NCBI GenBank assembly: GCA_023666275.1
Contig: JAMPCJ010000003.1
Span: forward strand, 124,001 to 188,000
From: Treponema brennaborense
Lineage (GTDB): Bacteria > Spirochaetota > Spirochaetia > Treponematales > Treponemataceae
Length of the DNA: 64,000 bases
Reading direction: 5' to 3'
The first letter of the stretch is position 1; the number at the start of each line of letters is the position of its first letter. Below the pieces are notes generated by a model, which saw nothing but the letters and a program-made list of their open reading frames with translations, was not told where the DNA came from and made no database searches. Positions 36,384-45,716 of this stretch are shown here, in pieces. Both the position numbers and the translations under genes were made by a program.

Positions 36384-37223
36384 CTATTTCCAAAGATAAT
36401 ATCGATGGATGGAAATCAAATATGCGTACGAGCCTGACGCTAACAGAACCGCGCCTATTGCGCAGGCGGCAAAGGAATCCGCAGCGCACAATGTTTTGTA
36501 TCCGGTCATAATCATCAGAAATCCGGCTGAAATAAATGTATGCCGATATTCGGCTTTTGTTCTTCCGAAAAAAAATAAAATGAGTGCAGTGATTATGACG
36601 ATGACATACAGAATGACTGTGCATGTGCTTTGAAAACCTATTTGCGGAAGAAAATTCGCATAAATAATATCGGTTTTTACCGGAATCAATGATGCGAGTA
36701 TGACTGCAACCGTACATAAAATATATATGTTTCTGTCTGCGTCCTGCACTTGGTTGTCTGATGAAAACAGCGCGGAAAACAAAAAACTTCCCGCCGTCAG
36801 TGATTGGCCTGTAAAATATATTCTGGTAATCAGCACGAAAAAATTGTTGTATCCCTGCCAAAGATGAAAAATCGGAACGCATAATCTCATGCATTGTAAA
36901 AATATGCCGACGAGGAAAAGCGAAAAATAAATTATTTCCGGCGATTGGGTTTTTTCGAATGTTCGGCGGATAATGATGCTGGCCAGCAGAACATACATCA
37001 GCAGAATGCAGATGCCGCTGATTGCCGCTGCCGTGCTTTTTTCGGAAAACGGGATAAATGCGGGAAGCTGCTGTGAGCCTGCAAAATCAGGAATCGATTG
37101 AAGTGTATGTGCCGCAGCAAAATATATTGCTGTTATGCCGAGCGCAGCGGCAGCGAAAAGCGATACGGCGATGAAGACGGACATTAAGGTGTTCCGTATA
37201 TTTAATGTCATAAAATTCAGCAT
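36384..37223 (-). CDS. Multi-spanning membrane protein of unknown function
   Basis: I do not recognise this 279-residue protein. It has seven or eight hydrophobic stretches separated by short polar loops, with a conserved-looking IRRTFEKTQSPEIIYF loop and a C-terminal YLISIHRYYLWK. There is no signal peptide beyond the first helix. Start is the ATG at 37223; one four residues later (37211) is equally possible. It is convergent to the lipid-kinase gene, with only 10 bp between stops. Confidence 0.75.
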   Translation of the reverse strand: MLNFMTLNIRNTLMSVFIAVSLFAAAALGITAIYFAAAHTLQSIPDFAGSQQLPAFIPFSEKSTAAAISGICILLMYVLLASIIIRRTFEKTQSPEIIYFSLFLVGIFLQCMRLCVPIFHLWQGYNNFFVLITRIYFTGQSLTAGSFLFSALFSSDNQVQDADRNIYILCTVAVILASLIPVKTDIIYANFLPQIGFQSTCTVILYVIVIITALILFFFGRTKAEYRHTFISAGFLMIMTGYKTLCAADSFAACAIGAVLLASGSYAYLISIHRYYLWK

Positions 37224-37337
37224 AACCTACTGAAAAAATTATGTAAAGCTGTTCTGTCTGCAAACCGAAAATAAAACAGAAGAAATACTGTTTATGGTAT
37301 TGCAGCAAACTGCCAATTGCTTTCAAAGGGAATATGT

Positions 37338-38045
37338 ATGAAAGATAAACTTATATGGTATGCCGTTTGTTTTTTGTGTGCCGGCGCGGCGTTTGCCGGC
37401 GATGTCGCTGAATTCAAAGATCTCGGATTTTCCGAAGACGGAAAAATATATTTTTTTGCTCAGTACGGTGTTACGGACAGAACTTTTCAGGGATATGCGG
37501 AATTATATGCTGTAGATGTCGGCAAAAATACATTTGTTCCCGACGGCATTTTCAGAATTCAGCAGTCGCCCGCTACTTCCGGAAAAAACGGCGCCGCTGT
37601 ATATAATCAGCTTGCGGAAAAAAGCGGCTGGTTTCTCAAAAAATACAATCCGCAGCCGGTGTCTATGGATGCCGTGCTTTACTTGCGCAGCTACGCGGAT
37701 AAGCAGCCGGGTACCGAAATTAGATTCAAGGATTTCGAAAATTCGACCGTTGATAATCCTGTTTGGTATTATTTGACATTGGTTGCGGATACGGAAAAAT
37801 CCAACGGCACGGTTTCTTCGTCCTTTTTTATTGCGGTTGAAAAAAAAGATTCCGCCGGTTCGATTATCAGCCGAAAGACAGCCGGAAATCCTCAGTATAA
37901 ACGTGCCGGAGTGCTTGGCTATCGCATTGAAAAGGTATTTTTTGAACCAAAAAATAAAAACCTTGTAATTGTTGTCGAAAAACAAATTGAAGATAAAAAC
38001 GGTGCATCGATTCGCTATATGATAGAAACATGCAGCGCAGAATAG
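37338..38045 (+). CDS. DUF2259-type predicted secreted protein
   Basis: A 235-residue secreted protein with a signal peptide (MKDKLIWYAVCFLCAGAAFAG). The body (FKDLGFSEDGKIYFFAQYGVTDRTFQGYAELYAVDV, in two pieces of the family signature) matches the DUF2259 group found mostly in spirochaetes. Role is unknown; the sequence suggests a beta-rich periplasmic protein. AAAGGG stands before the ATG at 37338; an in-frame TTG 21 bp upstream is less likely. It precedes a TPR gene by about 100 bp in the same direction. Confidence 0.75.
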   Translation: MKDKLIWYAVCFLCAGAAFAGDVAEFKDLGFSEDGKIYFFAQYGVTDRTFQGYAELYAVDVGKNTFVPDGIFRIQQSPATSGKNGAAVYNQLAEKSGWFLKKYNPQPVSMDAVLYLRSYADKQPGTEIRFKDFENSTVDNPVWYYLTLVADTEKSNGTVSSSFFIAVEKKDSAGSIISRKTAGNPQYKRAGVLGYRIEKVFFEPKNKNLVIVVEKQIEDKNGASIRYMIETCSAE

Positions 38046-38143
38046 AATATTTAAAATAAGCCGGATTGACTGCTTATTTTATTTGCGTGTTCGCCTGCAT
38101 GAATGAATGCAGGCTCGCAAAAATATTCTATGGTGGAAAAATA

Positions 38144-40075
38144 ATGGCATCAAACAATGACTTTGCATTTGCTGCACAGTTTCAGCAGGCTTTGCAAGCC
38201 GGATATGCGCGCAATTATAAGAAAGCTGCCGCGATATTGGAAAGTGCGGCGCCTGCTGATATTGCGGAAAATCCCGAAATTTTATTATACCTTGCCCGTG
38301 CGTATCATGCGCTCGGCAAATATGCGCTCGCTGTTTCCGCGTTGAATTCCTTTTTAACGCTTGAACCGGAATCCGGCGCCGGCTGGTTTTTTCTTGGTCG
38401 CGTGTATCTTGCTATGACGTCGTATTCAATGGCGGTAAAATGCTTGTCGCGCAGTCTTGAACTGAATCCCGACTCGACTGCGGCGCTCGGCTTGCTGGGA
38501 ACCGCGTATTTAAAATCAAACCGCAGCGCAGATGCCTTAAAAATATTTGAACAGGCGCTGTATCTTGACCCCGACGATAAACGTCTGAATCAAGGCTACC
38601 GCAATGCGCTTCTTATAGAAGCGATTCATACCTATTCGAACGGGAATGCAGAACTTGCCGCAAAAATGTTTGATTTTTTAATCAAAAACGGCATGAGCAG
38701 CGTTTTGCTTCATTTATACTGCGCTCATTCGCTCCGTGATCTCGGTGATTATCAGGCAGCCGTCGAACAATACGCTGCGGCGGTTGATCTTGCGCCCGAC
38801 GATCCGGCTTTGCGCTGGTATGAAATATCCGTGCTGTATGCAATGGGGCGCCGCGAAGAAGCACGCGACATGCTTGTGCAGTTCGGCAGGCAGTTTCCCG
38901 ATTCTGGAATCGTTCCCGATGCCGCTGCTTTCGGGACGGATGATGCGGCCGCTGCCGCCAGCGGGCAGGGCACATTTCTTCAGATGATAAAAAATGCCGT
39001 GTTCGCCGGAAACTGGAAATCCGCCGCGGAAAACGGACGCATGTTCATAAAAACATTCGGAAGCAATGCCGTAGTTCATTGCTTTATGGGAGAAGCTTTC
39101 AGAAATCTTTCCCGCTTCCGCAACGCCGAAATGCATTTCAAGAAATCCGCTGCGCTTGATCCGTCATTCCCTGCCGCAAGATTCGGGCTGCTTTTAACGT
39201 ATCTTGACTGCGGAGATTGGGATCGGCTGGAATTCGAATTGCATCGGGAAGCGGAACCGGGCGAAGCCGAAATAGATGAGGATACAAAAGCATATTACGC
39301 GGCATTTTGTGCGGCACATACGGAAAAAAATCCCAAATCGGCGCTTGAGAAAATTCAGGCTGTGTACCGCAAACATCCTGCGGATACTGCGCTGATGCAG
39401 CTGCTGGCGGATCAATATGCGCTTGTCGGTTTGTTTGAGCTTGCCGAAAATTGGTATCAGCGCCTGATTCGAATCAGCGAACAAAATGAAAACGCCTGGA
39501 TTGGTCTTGCCGGCTGTTATGAGCATCTCGGAAAAAAACGCGATGCGGAAAAAACGTATTCGGCATATTTTTCCCGCTGGAAAGGAAAACCGGCTCTGCG
39601 CCAAAAGTATATAAAACTGCTTGTTTCTCTCAAAAAATGGAAAAAAGCGGCTGATGAAACGGAAAAACTGCTGCCGTATGCAGTCCGTTCGGAAAATGTG
39701 CGGCGGAGACTTGCTATGTATCGCAGAAAAGCCGGAAATTTTTCCGCTGCCGCGGTACTGTACCGCACGATTCTTCAGCAAGAACCACAGGACAGGACAA
39801 TGATGCATCAATATGTTTTCTGTCTGGTAAAATGCGGACGCTGTGCCGATGCACTGCGTTTTTTGCGCTTATGGCATTCTACGTACACTTTGGATGCGGA
39901 AGGCGTGCTTATTGAAGCCAGTTTATGCCTTCAATTATGCGAACCGGAACAGGCGCTGGAAGTCCTCCGCAACGGGAAAAAGCAGTTTCCTGCCGATTCC
40001 CGCATTGCCGACAAAATCAACGCCGTTTACGTAAAGCAGGGACACTCAAGTTTTTGCACAACATTGAAAAATTGA
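38144..40075 (+). CDS. Tetratricopeptide-repeat protein
   Basis: A 643-residue protein made largely of TPR units. Helical repeat pairs are plain in, for example, YLARAYHALGKYALAVSAL, LGLLGTAYLKSNRSADAL and WIGLAGCYEHLGKKRDAEKTY. No signal peptide or membrane segment is seen, so it is probably a cytoplasmic scaffold. The ATG at 38144 has GGTGG upstream; the frame extends 26 residues further but that part lacks repeat character. Partner and process are unknown. Confidence 0.85.
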   Translation: MASNNDFAFAAQFQQALQAGYARNYKKAAAILESAAPADIAENPEILLYLARAYHALGKYALAVSALNSFLTLEPESGAGWFFLGRVYLAMTSYSMAVKCLSRSLELNPDSTAALGLLGTAYLKSNRSADALKIFEQALYLDPDDKRLNQGYRNALLIEAIHTYSNGNAELAAKMFDFLIKNGMSSVLLHLYCAHSLRDLGDYQAAVEQYAAAVDLAPDDPALRWYEISVLYAMGRREEARDMLVQFGRQFPDSGIVPDAAAFGTDDAAAAASGQGTFLQMIKNAVFAGNWKSAAENGRMFIKTFGSNAVVHCFMGEAFRNLSRFRNAEMHFKKSAALDPSFPAARFGLLLTYLDCGDWDRLEFELHREAEPGEAEIDEDTKAYYAAFCAAHTEKNPKSALEKIQAVYRKHPADTALMQLLADQYALVGLFELAENWYQRLIRISEQNENAWIGLAGCYEHLGKKRDAEKTYSAYFSRWKGKPALRQKYIKLLVSLKKWKKAADETEKLLPYAVRSENVRRRLAMYRRKAGNFSAAAVLYRTILQQEPQDRTMMHQYVFCLVKCGRCADALRFLRLWHSTYTLDAEGVLIEASLCLQLCEPEQALEVLRNGKKQFPADSRIADKINAVYVKQGHSSFCTTLKN

Positions 40076-40215
40076 TTGCAAAATTAGCAGACAGATTATA
40101 TACTTTATACAGATGTGCAGAATTTTGTCGGCGCGAAGTGTAATCTGCGTGCTTTTGCCGCAGTTGCTCTTATTGCACTGTTTCTGCGGCGTAAAGTTTT
40201 TTTCAGGAGTTTTTT

Positions 40216-40887
40216 ATGCAGACTAAAGCAATGGATTTGTATGAAGCTTATGTCCAGAGTAAATTGCCGAAAGATGAAGGATATGTCGTTTCCGCTTTTT
40301 TCCTAGCAGATACGCCGTATTCGATTTTTGAGGTTGTGTCATATACGGAAGTAAAAAATTTTTATACGTCAGGAGACGGCATTACATTCCAATCCAACGG
40401 GAAAAAAATATACGTTTTGGTAGAACCGACAACATACACACAAAAATCCGTTGAACCGTATGTCCGCCCGTCTAAATATCAAATACCGCTCCGCTTTGCG
40501 GATTTGAATACGTATGTGGCAAAAAACCAATACCGCATCATGTACAATAAAGAGCCGGTGTCTGTTATGTCTTCGTTTACGGTTTTGAAATCAAAAGGTA
40601 TGAATTTTTCTTTTATTTTGTACCAGCAGCCGGAAATAAAACAAACCTTGGGAAAACTTTTCGAAAAAGCGTTTAACGGACAATGCAACATTCCGCTCAG
40701 CGATTCCAAAAAAGTCAGCGATCAAATTGCATCGTTAATCACGACAAAAATGGTGTGGCTGAATAAGAAATCCGAAGCTGCCGATACTGCCGCAAAAAGC
40801 GCGGCAGATGAAAAATCTTCGCCGGCTAAACCGAAAAAACGTGCGCCGGCGGCAAAAACGGCAAAATCAAAAGCACAAAAACGCTGA
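40216..40887 (+). CDS. Hypothetical protein with a basic C-terminal tail
   Basis: I do not recognise this 223-residue protein. Residues 1 to about 180 are a mixed alpha/beta region (MQTKAMDLYEAYVQSKLP, YEVKNFY-like and SFILYQQPEIKQTLGKLFEK segments). The last 40 residues are rich in Lys, Ala and Pro (PAKPKKRAPAAKTAKSKAQK), resembling the nucleic-acid-binding tails of histone H1-like proteins. It lies 23 bp before the STAS gene and should be co-transcribed with it, so a role in signalling is possible but unproven. Confidence 0.7.
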   Translation: MQTKAMDLYEAYVQSKLPKDEGYVVSAFFLADTPYSIFEVVSYTEVKNFYTSGDGITFQSNGKKIYVLVEPTTYTQKSVEPYVRPSKYQIPLRFADLNTYVAKNQYRIMYNKEPVSVMSSFTVLKSKGMNFSFILYQQPEIKQTLGKLFEKAFNGQCNIPLSDSKKVSDQIASLITTKMVWLNKKSEAADTAAKSAADEKSSPAKPKKRAPAAKTAKSKAQKR

Positions 40888-40910
40888 AATTATAAAATTT
40901 TGAGGGTGGA

Positions 40911-41462
40911 ATGATCAACAATAATGCTATTGTTCCCGGTTTTGATGACGAGAGGGATGACAGTTTAAAAATACAGCTTAATAATATTTCTTCTGTCGAG
41001 AATTGCATTGTGTTGTATTTGAACGGATATATCGATACATATAATTCGAGCTTTTTTCAAAAACGGGTGGCAAGCGTTATTGAAGCAGGATATGTAAATC
41101 TTATTTTTAATTGCGCCGCGCTTAATTATGTATCATCTACCGGAATAGGTTCATTCACGGCTTTTTTAAAAATGATAAAGCCGAAAGGCGGCGATATTGT
41201 TTTATTGGAAATCCAGTCAAAAGTGTACGAAGTATTTCAGCTGCTTGGATTTTCGCAATTCTTCAATATAAAAGGTTCTCTGGATGAAGCTGTTAAGTTT
41301 TTTGACCGCGAAACTGCGGCGGAAAACGGACTTTTCCCCAAAATTTTTTCGTGTCCGCTCTGCGAAAAAAAACTCAAAGCGATGAAGTCCGGCCGATTCC
41401 GCTGTTCCGGATGCAAAACTATTCTTGCAATAGATGAGCAAGGTCAGGTTTTTCTGGGATAA
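40911..41462 (+). CDS. STAS-domain anti-sigma-factor antagonist with C-terminal zinc ribbon
   Basis: A 183-residue protein. Residues about 20-130 form a STAS domain of the SpoIIAA/RsbV class. The phosphorylatable serine sits in NYVSSTGIGSF. A C-terminal extension from about residue 145 has two CxxC pairs (CPLC, CSGC) fitting a zinc ribbon, which is not part of classical RsbV. In partner-switching, such a protein is inactivated by phosphorylation and restored by a SpoIIE-type phosphatase; one is encoded at 45717-47366. A direct link between the two is inference. Confidence 0.88.
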   Translation: MINNNAIVPGFDDERDDSLKIQLNNISSVENCIVLYLNGYIDTYNSSFFQKRVASVIEAGYVNLIFNCAALNYVSSTGIGSFTAFLKMIKPKGGDIVLLEIQSKVYEVFQLLGFSQFFNIKGSLDEAVKFFDRETAAENGLFPKIFSCPLCEKKLKAMKSGRFRCSGCKTILAIDEQGQVFLG

Positions 41463-41481
41463 CATAACATAATTATTTTGC

Positions 41482-41500
41482 CGCCGAATACGGCGTATTT
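41482..41500 (+). terminator. Possible terminator after the STAS gene
   Basis: Perfect five-base stem CGCCG/CGGCG with an AATA loop, followed by TATTTT. The stem is short, hence low confidence. Confidence 0.4.
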
Positions 41501-41874
41501 TGGCGTTTGCGTTTCTTTTTTTTGATAAATGTGCAAAACCTGTGCATTTATCTTGCTTTATCGAAATTTTCACGTGTTTTTTGAGAAAAATAAATGCGTT
41601 TTTGTCAATATGCGGCGTTCATACGGCAATTTTCTCTATTTGTATATACTATAAGTAAATAAATGAAAAATGATAATATCTGCGGAAAAAAATATTTTTT
41701 ATTTGCGTTTATTTTTTCGAATCTTCGGAAAGATAATGTGGAAAACCTGTAGATAAACCGGTGGAGAAATTGCTCCGCCGGATCGGCAATCTGACGCGGA
41801 CTGTTTTTGTTCCGTTTTTTTTACTGAACGCCGCTGAATTTTGCGCTGCGTTATTTTCTATGCAATATTCCTTG

Positions 41875-41880
41875 TATACT
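41875..41880 (+). promoter_or_regulatory. -10 element for the GNAT gene; predicted leaderless start
   Basis: TATACT ends seven bases before the ATG at 41888. No Shine-Dalgarno is present and the -35 is poor. Confidence 0.5.
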
Positions 41881-41887
41881 GCTTTTT

Positions 41888-42544
41888 ATGGAAACAGAAT
41901 CATTGAAATTGGCTCGAAAAAAAATTCAGCCAAAGGGAAAAGAAAATTCAGAGTCGGGTCATTTGTATGACGCATATATCCGCAGACTTGTTGCCGTTGA
42001 TCTTGACAAGGTTACCGCGCTTCAGGATTACGTGAAAAGAACGCTTGAGAATCAGCAGTGGTTTGCGCCCAGCAGTCATGATTGTATTGCGGAATTGCTT
42101 GCAGAACCTTCTGTGTATGCGCCCGGAGTGTTTGTTCATATACATCAGAAAGATTTGCTGATGTCCGAATATCCGCAAGCCGAAAATCTTGCGGCGGAAA
42201 CTTTCGGCGACGTGCTTGTCGGATTTTGGTTCTCGATTCCTTGGAAGAACAACGAAGAAAATTACGGATACGATTTGAATTTATCGGAACAAGACCTTTT
42301 GCAGTGCGTTAATTTCGAACTTGCGGTCGTACATCCGGAATGGCGCGGCAACGGGCTGCAAAAAATGCTGCTGGAACGCTGTCTTGACTATCAGCGCCGC
42401 CGAGGGTTTTCGATTGCCGCTGCGGTAACTGCGCCTGATAATATTTTCAGCCGTCGAAATATCGAGAGCTTAGGATTTTCCGAATTCTGCCGCAAAGAAA
42501 AGTACGGCGGATATTACCGCAGTGTCCTATGGAGGAAATTGTAA
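41888..42544 (+). CDS. GNAT-family N-acetyltransferase
   Basis: A 218-residue acetyltransferase. The acetyl-CoA-binding motif A is visible as FELAVVHPEWRGNGLQKMLLERCLDYQ, with the Q/RxxGxG-type pyrophosphate loop in WRGNGLQ. The N-terminal 25 residues are polar and lysine-rich and probably flexible. The acceptor substrate is unknown. It is a single gene with its own -10 element directly ahead of the ATG. A 200-bp gap follows before prmC. Confidence 0.88.
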   Translation: METESLKLARKKIQPKGKENSESGHLYDAYIRRLVAVDLDKVTALQDYVKRTLENQQWFAPSSHDCIAELLAEPSVYAPGVFVHIHQKDLLMSEYPQAENLAAETFGDVLVGFWFSIPWKNNEENYGYDLNLSEQDLLQCVNFELAVVHPEWRGNGLQKMLLERCLDYQRRRGFSIAAAVTAPDNIFSRRNIESLGFSEFCRKEKYGGYYRSVLWRKL

Positions 42545-42744
42545 AAACCTGCCGCCGATTGAATTGTTTTTGTATGTGATATACTCTTATGCTGGGTTTA
42601 GAGTATGGCTGTTCTTCTTCGATTATTTTATCGCGGCAGAATAATTCAATGCGGCAGCGGTAACGGCGATTTTCTCAGGTTTTTCCCGATACGGCAGCGT
42701 TTTCGGCGGCTGTCGTGTGTTTCATTTCTGCGGGGAAGAATATT

Positions 42745-43713
42745 GTGATTATCCGCGAACTCCGTGCAAGAGCCGTGCGCCTGCTGCGTGCGGCTGTCAG
42801 CAGAATAGGGAAGCCCGTTACCCTGACTCCGCTGCTCGATGCCGACTGCCTGCTTGCCTGGGTTCTCGGAAAAAATCGTGCCTGGCTGCTTGCGCACGAT
42901 GACGCTCCTGTTGCTTCGGACGAAGAACAGCAGTTTGAATCGTGCCTGCGCTGCCGTCTTGCGGGGCTTCCTCTTGCGTATATTACCGGCCATAAAGAAT
43001 TTTTCGGATACGATTTTGCGGTTACGCCCGATGTGCTTATTCCGAAGCCCGATACGGAATTGCTTGCAGAACATGCGCTTTTTCTGGTGGAGGAATGCTG
43101 TGCCCGCCTGCCGTATGAGCAGCTTCGATTTGCCGATGTATGTACCGGTTCCGGATGCGTCGCGGTTTCCGTGCTTGCTGCCCTTTTCGAAAAGCACGGC
43201 GGCAAAACACGTTTTGCGGAACTTCTCCCGCACTTGACATTTTTTGCTACGGATATTTCTTCTTCGGCGCTGAACATCGCGGAAAAAAATGCCGATACGC
43301 TGCTGGATAATGCTGTCCGCAGCCGCTTGATATTTTTGCAAGCCGATTTATTGGATATGCCGGATTGCCGGTGCCCTTGCCGGGAGCTTTCATTTGATAT
43401 TATCATGTCCAATCCTCCGTATGTTCCGTCCGCTGCTGCAGATGTGCTGCTCCGCGACGGCCGCTCCGAACCGCGTCTTGCGTTGGACGGCGATGAAAAC
43501 GGCAGCACCGACGGACTTGGAATTATCCGGCGGCTTATTCCGCAGGCGTGGTCGCATTTAAAAAAAGGCGGATGGTTTTTGCTGGAAATAGGGGAATACA
43601 ACGCGGATGCCGCCGCGGAACTGATGAAGAATCAGGGTTTTGCCGATGTGCAGACATTTGCGGATATGGCGGGACTGCCGCGCTTAACGCAGGGACAAAA
43701 AACGATTTTGTAA
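42745..43713 (+). CDS. prmC: Peptide chain release factor N5-glutamine methyltransferase
   Basis: A 322-residue SAM-dependent methyltransferase that modifies the GGQ glutamine of RF1 and RF2. The N-terminal helical domain is followed by YITGHKEFFGYDF, the SAM-binding motif I (FADVCTGSGCVAVSV) and the catalytic NPPY in IIMSNPPYVPSA. All are diagnostic for PrmC/HemK. The start is GTG at 42745, supported by GGGGAAG upstream; another GTG lies 30 bp earlier. The enzyme is slightly longer than usual owing to a few loop insertions. The Rel gene downstream has its own promoter. Confidence 0.94.
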   Translation: MIIRELRARAVRLLRAAVSRIGKPVTLTPLLDADCLLAWVLGKNRAWLLAHDDAPVASDEEQQFESCLRCRLAGLPLAYITGHKEFFGYDFAVTPDVLIPKPDTELLAEHALFLVEECCARLPYEQLRFADVCTGSGCVAVSVLAALFEKHGGKTRFAELLPHLTFFATDISSSALNIAEKNADTLLDNAVRSRLIFLQADLLDMPDCRCPCRELSFDIIMSNPPYVPSAAADVLLRDGRSEPRLALDGDENGSTDGLGIIRRLIPQAWSHLKKGGWFLLEIGEYNADAAAELMKNQGFADVQTFADMAGLPRLTQGQKTIL

Positions 43714-43762
43714 AATCATACTGCTTTTGCTCAAGCTCAGATTCAGGCGGATTTGCGAATAA

Positions 43763-43791
43763 TTGCAGTGTGCCGCTGTTTTTGGTATAGT
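43763..43791 (+). promoter_or_regulatory. Promoter of the Rel gene; predicted leaderless start
   Basis: TTGCAG (43763-43768), 17 bp, TATAGT (43786-43791). The ATG is six bases on, at 43798, so the mRNA should begin at or beside its start codon. Confidence 0.75.
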
Positions 43792-43797
43792 GTGCGC

Positions 43798-45678
43798 ATG
43801 ACGGTTCAGGAATTTCAATTAAATACAGAAATAACAAATCCGGAAGAACTTATCGGGATTTTTTTCAGATTGTATCCTGATTTTTCGGCAGAGGAACAAA
43901 GCCGCATTTATTCTTCATGGATGTATTTGTATTCATTGACAAAAAACATGACGCGTTTTTGCGGAAAGGCGTATTATCTGCATCCGATGCGTGTGGCTGC
44001 GATATTGGCGGAAAATCATCTGGATGCGGATTCGATTATCGCGGGGTTTTTTCATAATATTCTTGAAATCGAAAATGCCGATGCCGAAGAAATTCAAAAT
44101 AAACTCGGAAAAAGTGTATACGGAATTATATCCGGTACGGCAAAAATAACCGCTCTGCATATAAACACCAAGACGCTTGCGCAGGCGGATTCAATCCGCA
44201 AAATGCTGTTTGCAATGATTGACGACATACGCGTGATTTTGGTGAAACTCGCGGATCGGCTTGACCGAATGCGGCATCTGAAACTCGTCAGCCCTGAAGC
44301 GCAGCGTGCCGTTGCGCAGGAAGTAATTGATGTTTGGGCGCCGTTGGCGAATCGGCTCGGCATGTCTTCCGTAAAAACGGAATTGGAAGATTTAAGCCTC
44401 AAGTTTTCCAATCCCGAAGTTTTCCGTCAGTTAAAACGCCTTGTCGATATGAAGAAAAACGAGCGTGCCGAATATTTGGAAAAAGCCCAAAAAGATATTT
44501 ACCGCGCAGCTTCCCGCGTCGGAATCGATATTACGGTTACAAGCCGTGCGAAACATTTTTATTCGATTTATCAAAAAATGCGGAAGCGCAATAAAGCCGC
44601 CGAAGAATTATATGATTTGCTTGCGATGCGCATAATCTGCGAATCGGAAACCGAATGCTATACGCTTGTCGGCTTGGTTCACAATTTGTGGAAGCCGCTG
44701 GATGGCCGCTTCAAAGATTATATTGTGATGCCGAAAGCGAACGGATATCAGAGTCTGCATACAACAGTTATGTGCTGCGGCAAGCCGCTTGAGATTCAAA
44801 TCCGTACCCGCAAAATGCACGAAGTTGCGGAACTCGGCGTTGCCAGTCATTGGCTGTACAAAAAGGGAACGAATCATGATGCGGTCGATGCGGGCAACCT
44901 TTCTATCATCAATCAGCTGCGGGAACTTCGGCAGGAGCATTTGAATGATGATGATTTTTTCAACGAAATAAAAGATGAATTGCTCGGAGATTCTATTTTT
45001 GTGTTCACGCCGAAAGGAGATGTTCGCGAACTTCCAGCCGGCGCGACTGCGGTTGATTTTGCTTACAGCATTCATTCCAGAATAGGAGAAACGATTTCCG
45101 GTGCGAAAGCGAACGGACACATTATTCCGTTGTCGCGTCCGCTGAAAAATACGCAGATAATTGAAATACTCACTTCGCCGCAATCTCATCCGACTGAAAA
45201 TCAGCTCCGATTTGTAAAAACCGCGCGTGCTAAAAGCAAAATTCGTGCATGGCTTGCGGCGCATGATTCGGTGTCTGCGGAGAAAAATTTATCCGCGGCG
45301 GTTTCGGCGAATTCTGCGGCGGCTGCCGAAGAATCTGTTCAAAAGAATACGCATCATTCTTCCGGCGATTATATTTCCGACAAAAATCATGCCGATGTTC
45401 ATGATACTGCTGCGGAAACGCAGCATGTTTCGGCACGGATACGCATCGGCGATACAACAAACTTTCTTGTTACCAAAGCCCGCTGCTGCAATCCCGTTTA
45501 CGGAAACGATATTGTCGGCTATGTATCACGCGGTCGCGGAATTGTTGTGCATTGTACGGATTGCCGTAATTTTTTGTGCATTCCAAACGTTGCCGCACGA
45601 ACGATTGCCCTGACATGGGAACCGCCTGCGGGAACAGAGAATGCGCAGAAAAGCAGCCGGCAGAAGAAACAGGTTTAA
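43798..45678 (+). CDS. RelA/SpoT-type (p)ppGpp synthetase with a degenerate hydrolase domain
   Basis: A 626-residue protein, shorter than the usual 730 or so. Domains in order: HD hydrolase-like (about 35-190), synthetase (about 230-345, with YQSLHTTVMCCG and RTRKMHEVAELGVASHW), TGS (IFVFTPKGDVRELPAGATAV) and a zinc-finger-like region with paired cysteines (RCCNPVYG, CTDC). The chain then ends, so the ACT domain is missing. In the HD domain the HD pair reads HN (FFHN), the ED pair reads EI, and RLHNM reads RLDRM, so hydrolysis is unlikely. The synthetase keeps RFKD, the bifunctional-type motif. A synthetase-only role is predicted. Confidence 0.9.
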   Translation: MTVQEFQLNTEITNPEELIGIFFRLYPDFSAEEQSRIYSSWMYLYSLTKNMTRFCGKAYYLHPMRVAAILAENHLDADSIIAGFFHNILEIENADAEEIQNKLGKSVYGIISGTAKITALHINTKTLAQADSIRKMLFAMIDDIRVILVKLADRLDRMRHLKLVSPEAQRAVAQEVIDVWAPLANRLGMSSVKTELEDLSLKFSNPEVFRQLKRLVDMKKNERAEYLEKAQKDIYRAASRVGIDITVTSRAKHFYSIYQKMRKRNKAAEELYDLLAMRIICESETECYTLVGLVHNLWKPLDGRFKDYIVMPKANGYQSLHTTVMCCGKPLEIQIRTRKMHEVAELGVASHWLYKKGTNHDAVDAGNLSIINQLRELRQEHLNDDDFFNEIKDELLGDSIFVFTPKGDVRELPAGATAVDFAYSIHSRIGETISGAKANGHIIPLSRPLKNTQIIEILTSPQSHPTENQLRFVKTARAKSKIRAWLAAHDSVSAEKNLSAAVSANSAAAAEESVQKNTHHSSGDYISDKNHADVHDTAAETQHVSARIRIGDTTNFLVTKARCCNPVYGNDIVGYVSRGRGIVVHCTDCRNFLCIPNVAARTIALTWEPPAGTENAQKSSRQKKQV

Positions 45679-45716
45679 TGCCCCCTGCGATGACTGCAAT
45701 ATCCGAGCCGGAAGAT

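Larger units (their letters stand above)
41463..41887. other. AT-rich intergenic region with repeated DnaA-box-like element
   Basis: This 425-bp gap has no gene. It holds two similar elements, at 41530-41552 and 41737-41757, that share TGTGnAAAACCTGT. The second reads on the minus strand as TTATCTACA followed by TTTTCCACA, each one mismatch from the DnaA box TTATCCACA. Between them is an A/T-rich stretch (about 41650-41720). A hairpin with nine-bp arms (41758-41766 with 41773-41781) follows. The first element also forms an inverted repeat (GATAAATG/CATTTATC). No dnaA gene lies nearby, so an origin is not claimed. Confidence 0.4.

Noticed and set aside
41570-41580. parS site around CACGTG
   Set aside because: Only one half matches TGTTTCACGTG; the other half is a T-run. 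A second CACGTG near 27966, inside pfk, also fails.
41463-41887. Chromosomal origin
   Set aside because: DnaA-like boxes are imperfect, only two pairs are seen and dnaA, dnaN or gyrB are absent from the window, so I list it only as worth checking.
42589-42663. Small 24-codon reading frame just after a TATACT element
   Set aside because: The spacing puts the transcription start at or past its ATG, no ribosome-binding site exists, and the peptide has no recognisable features.
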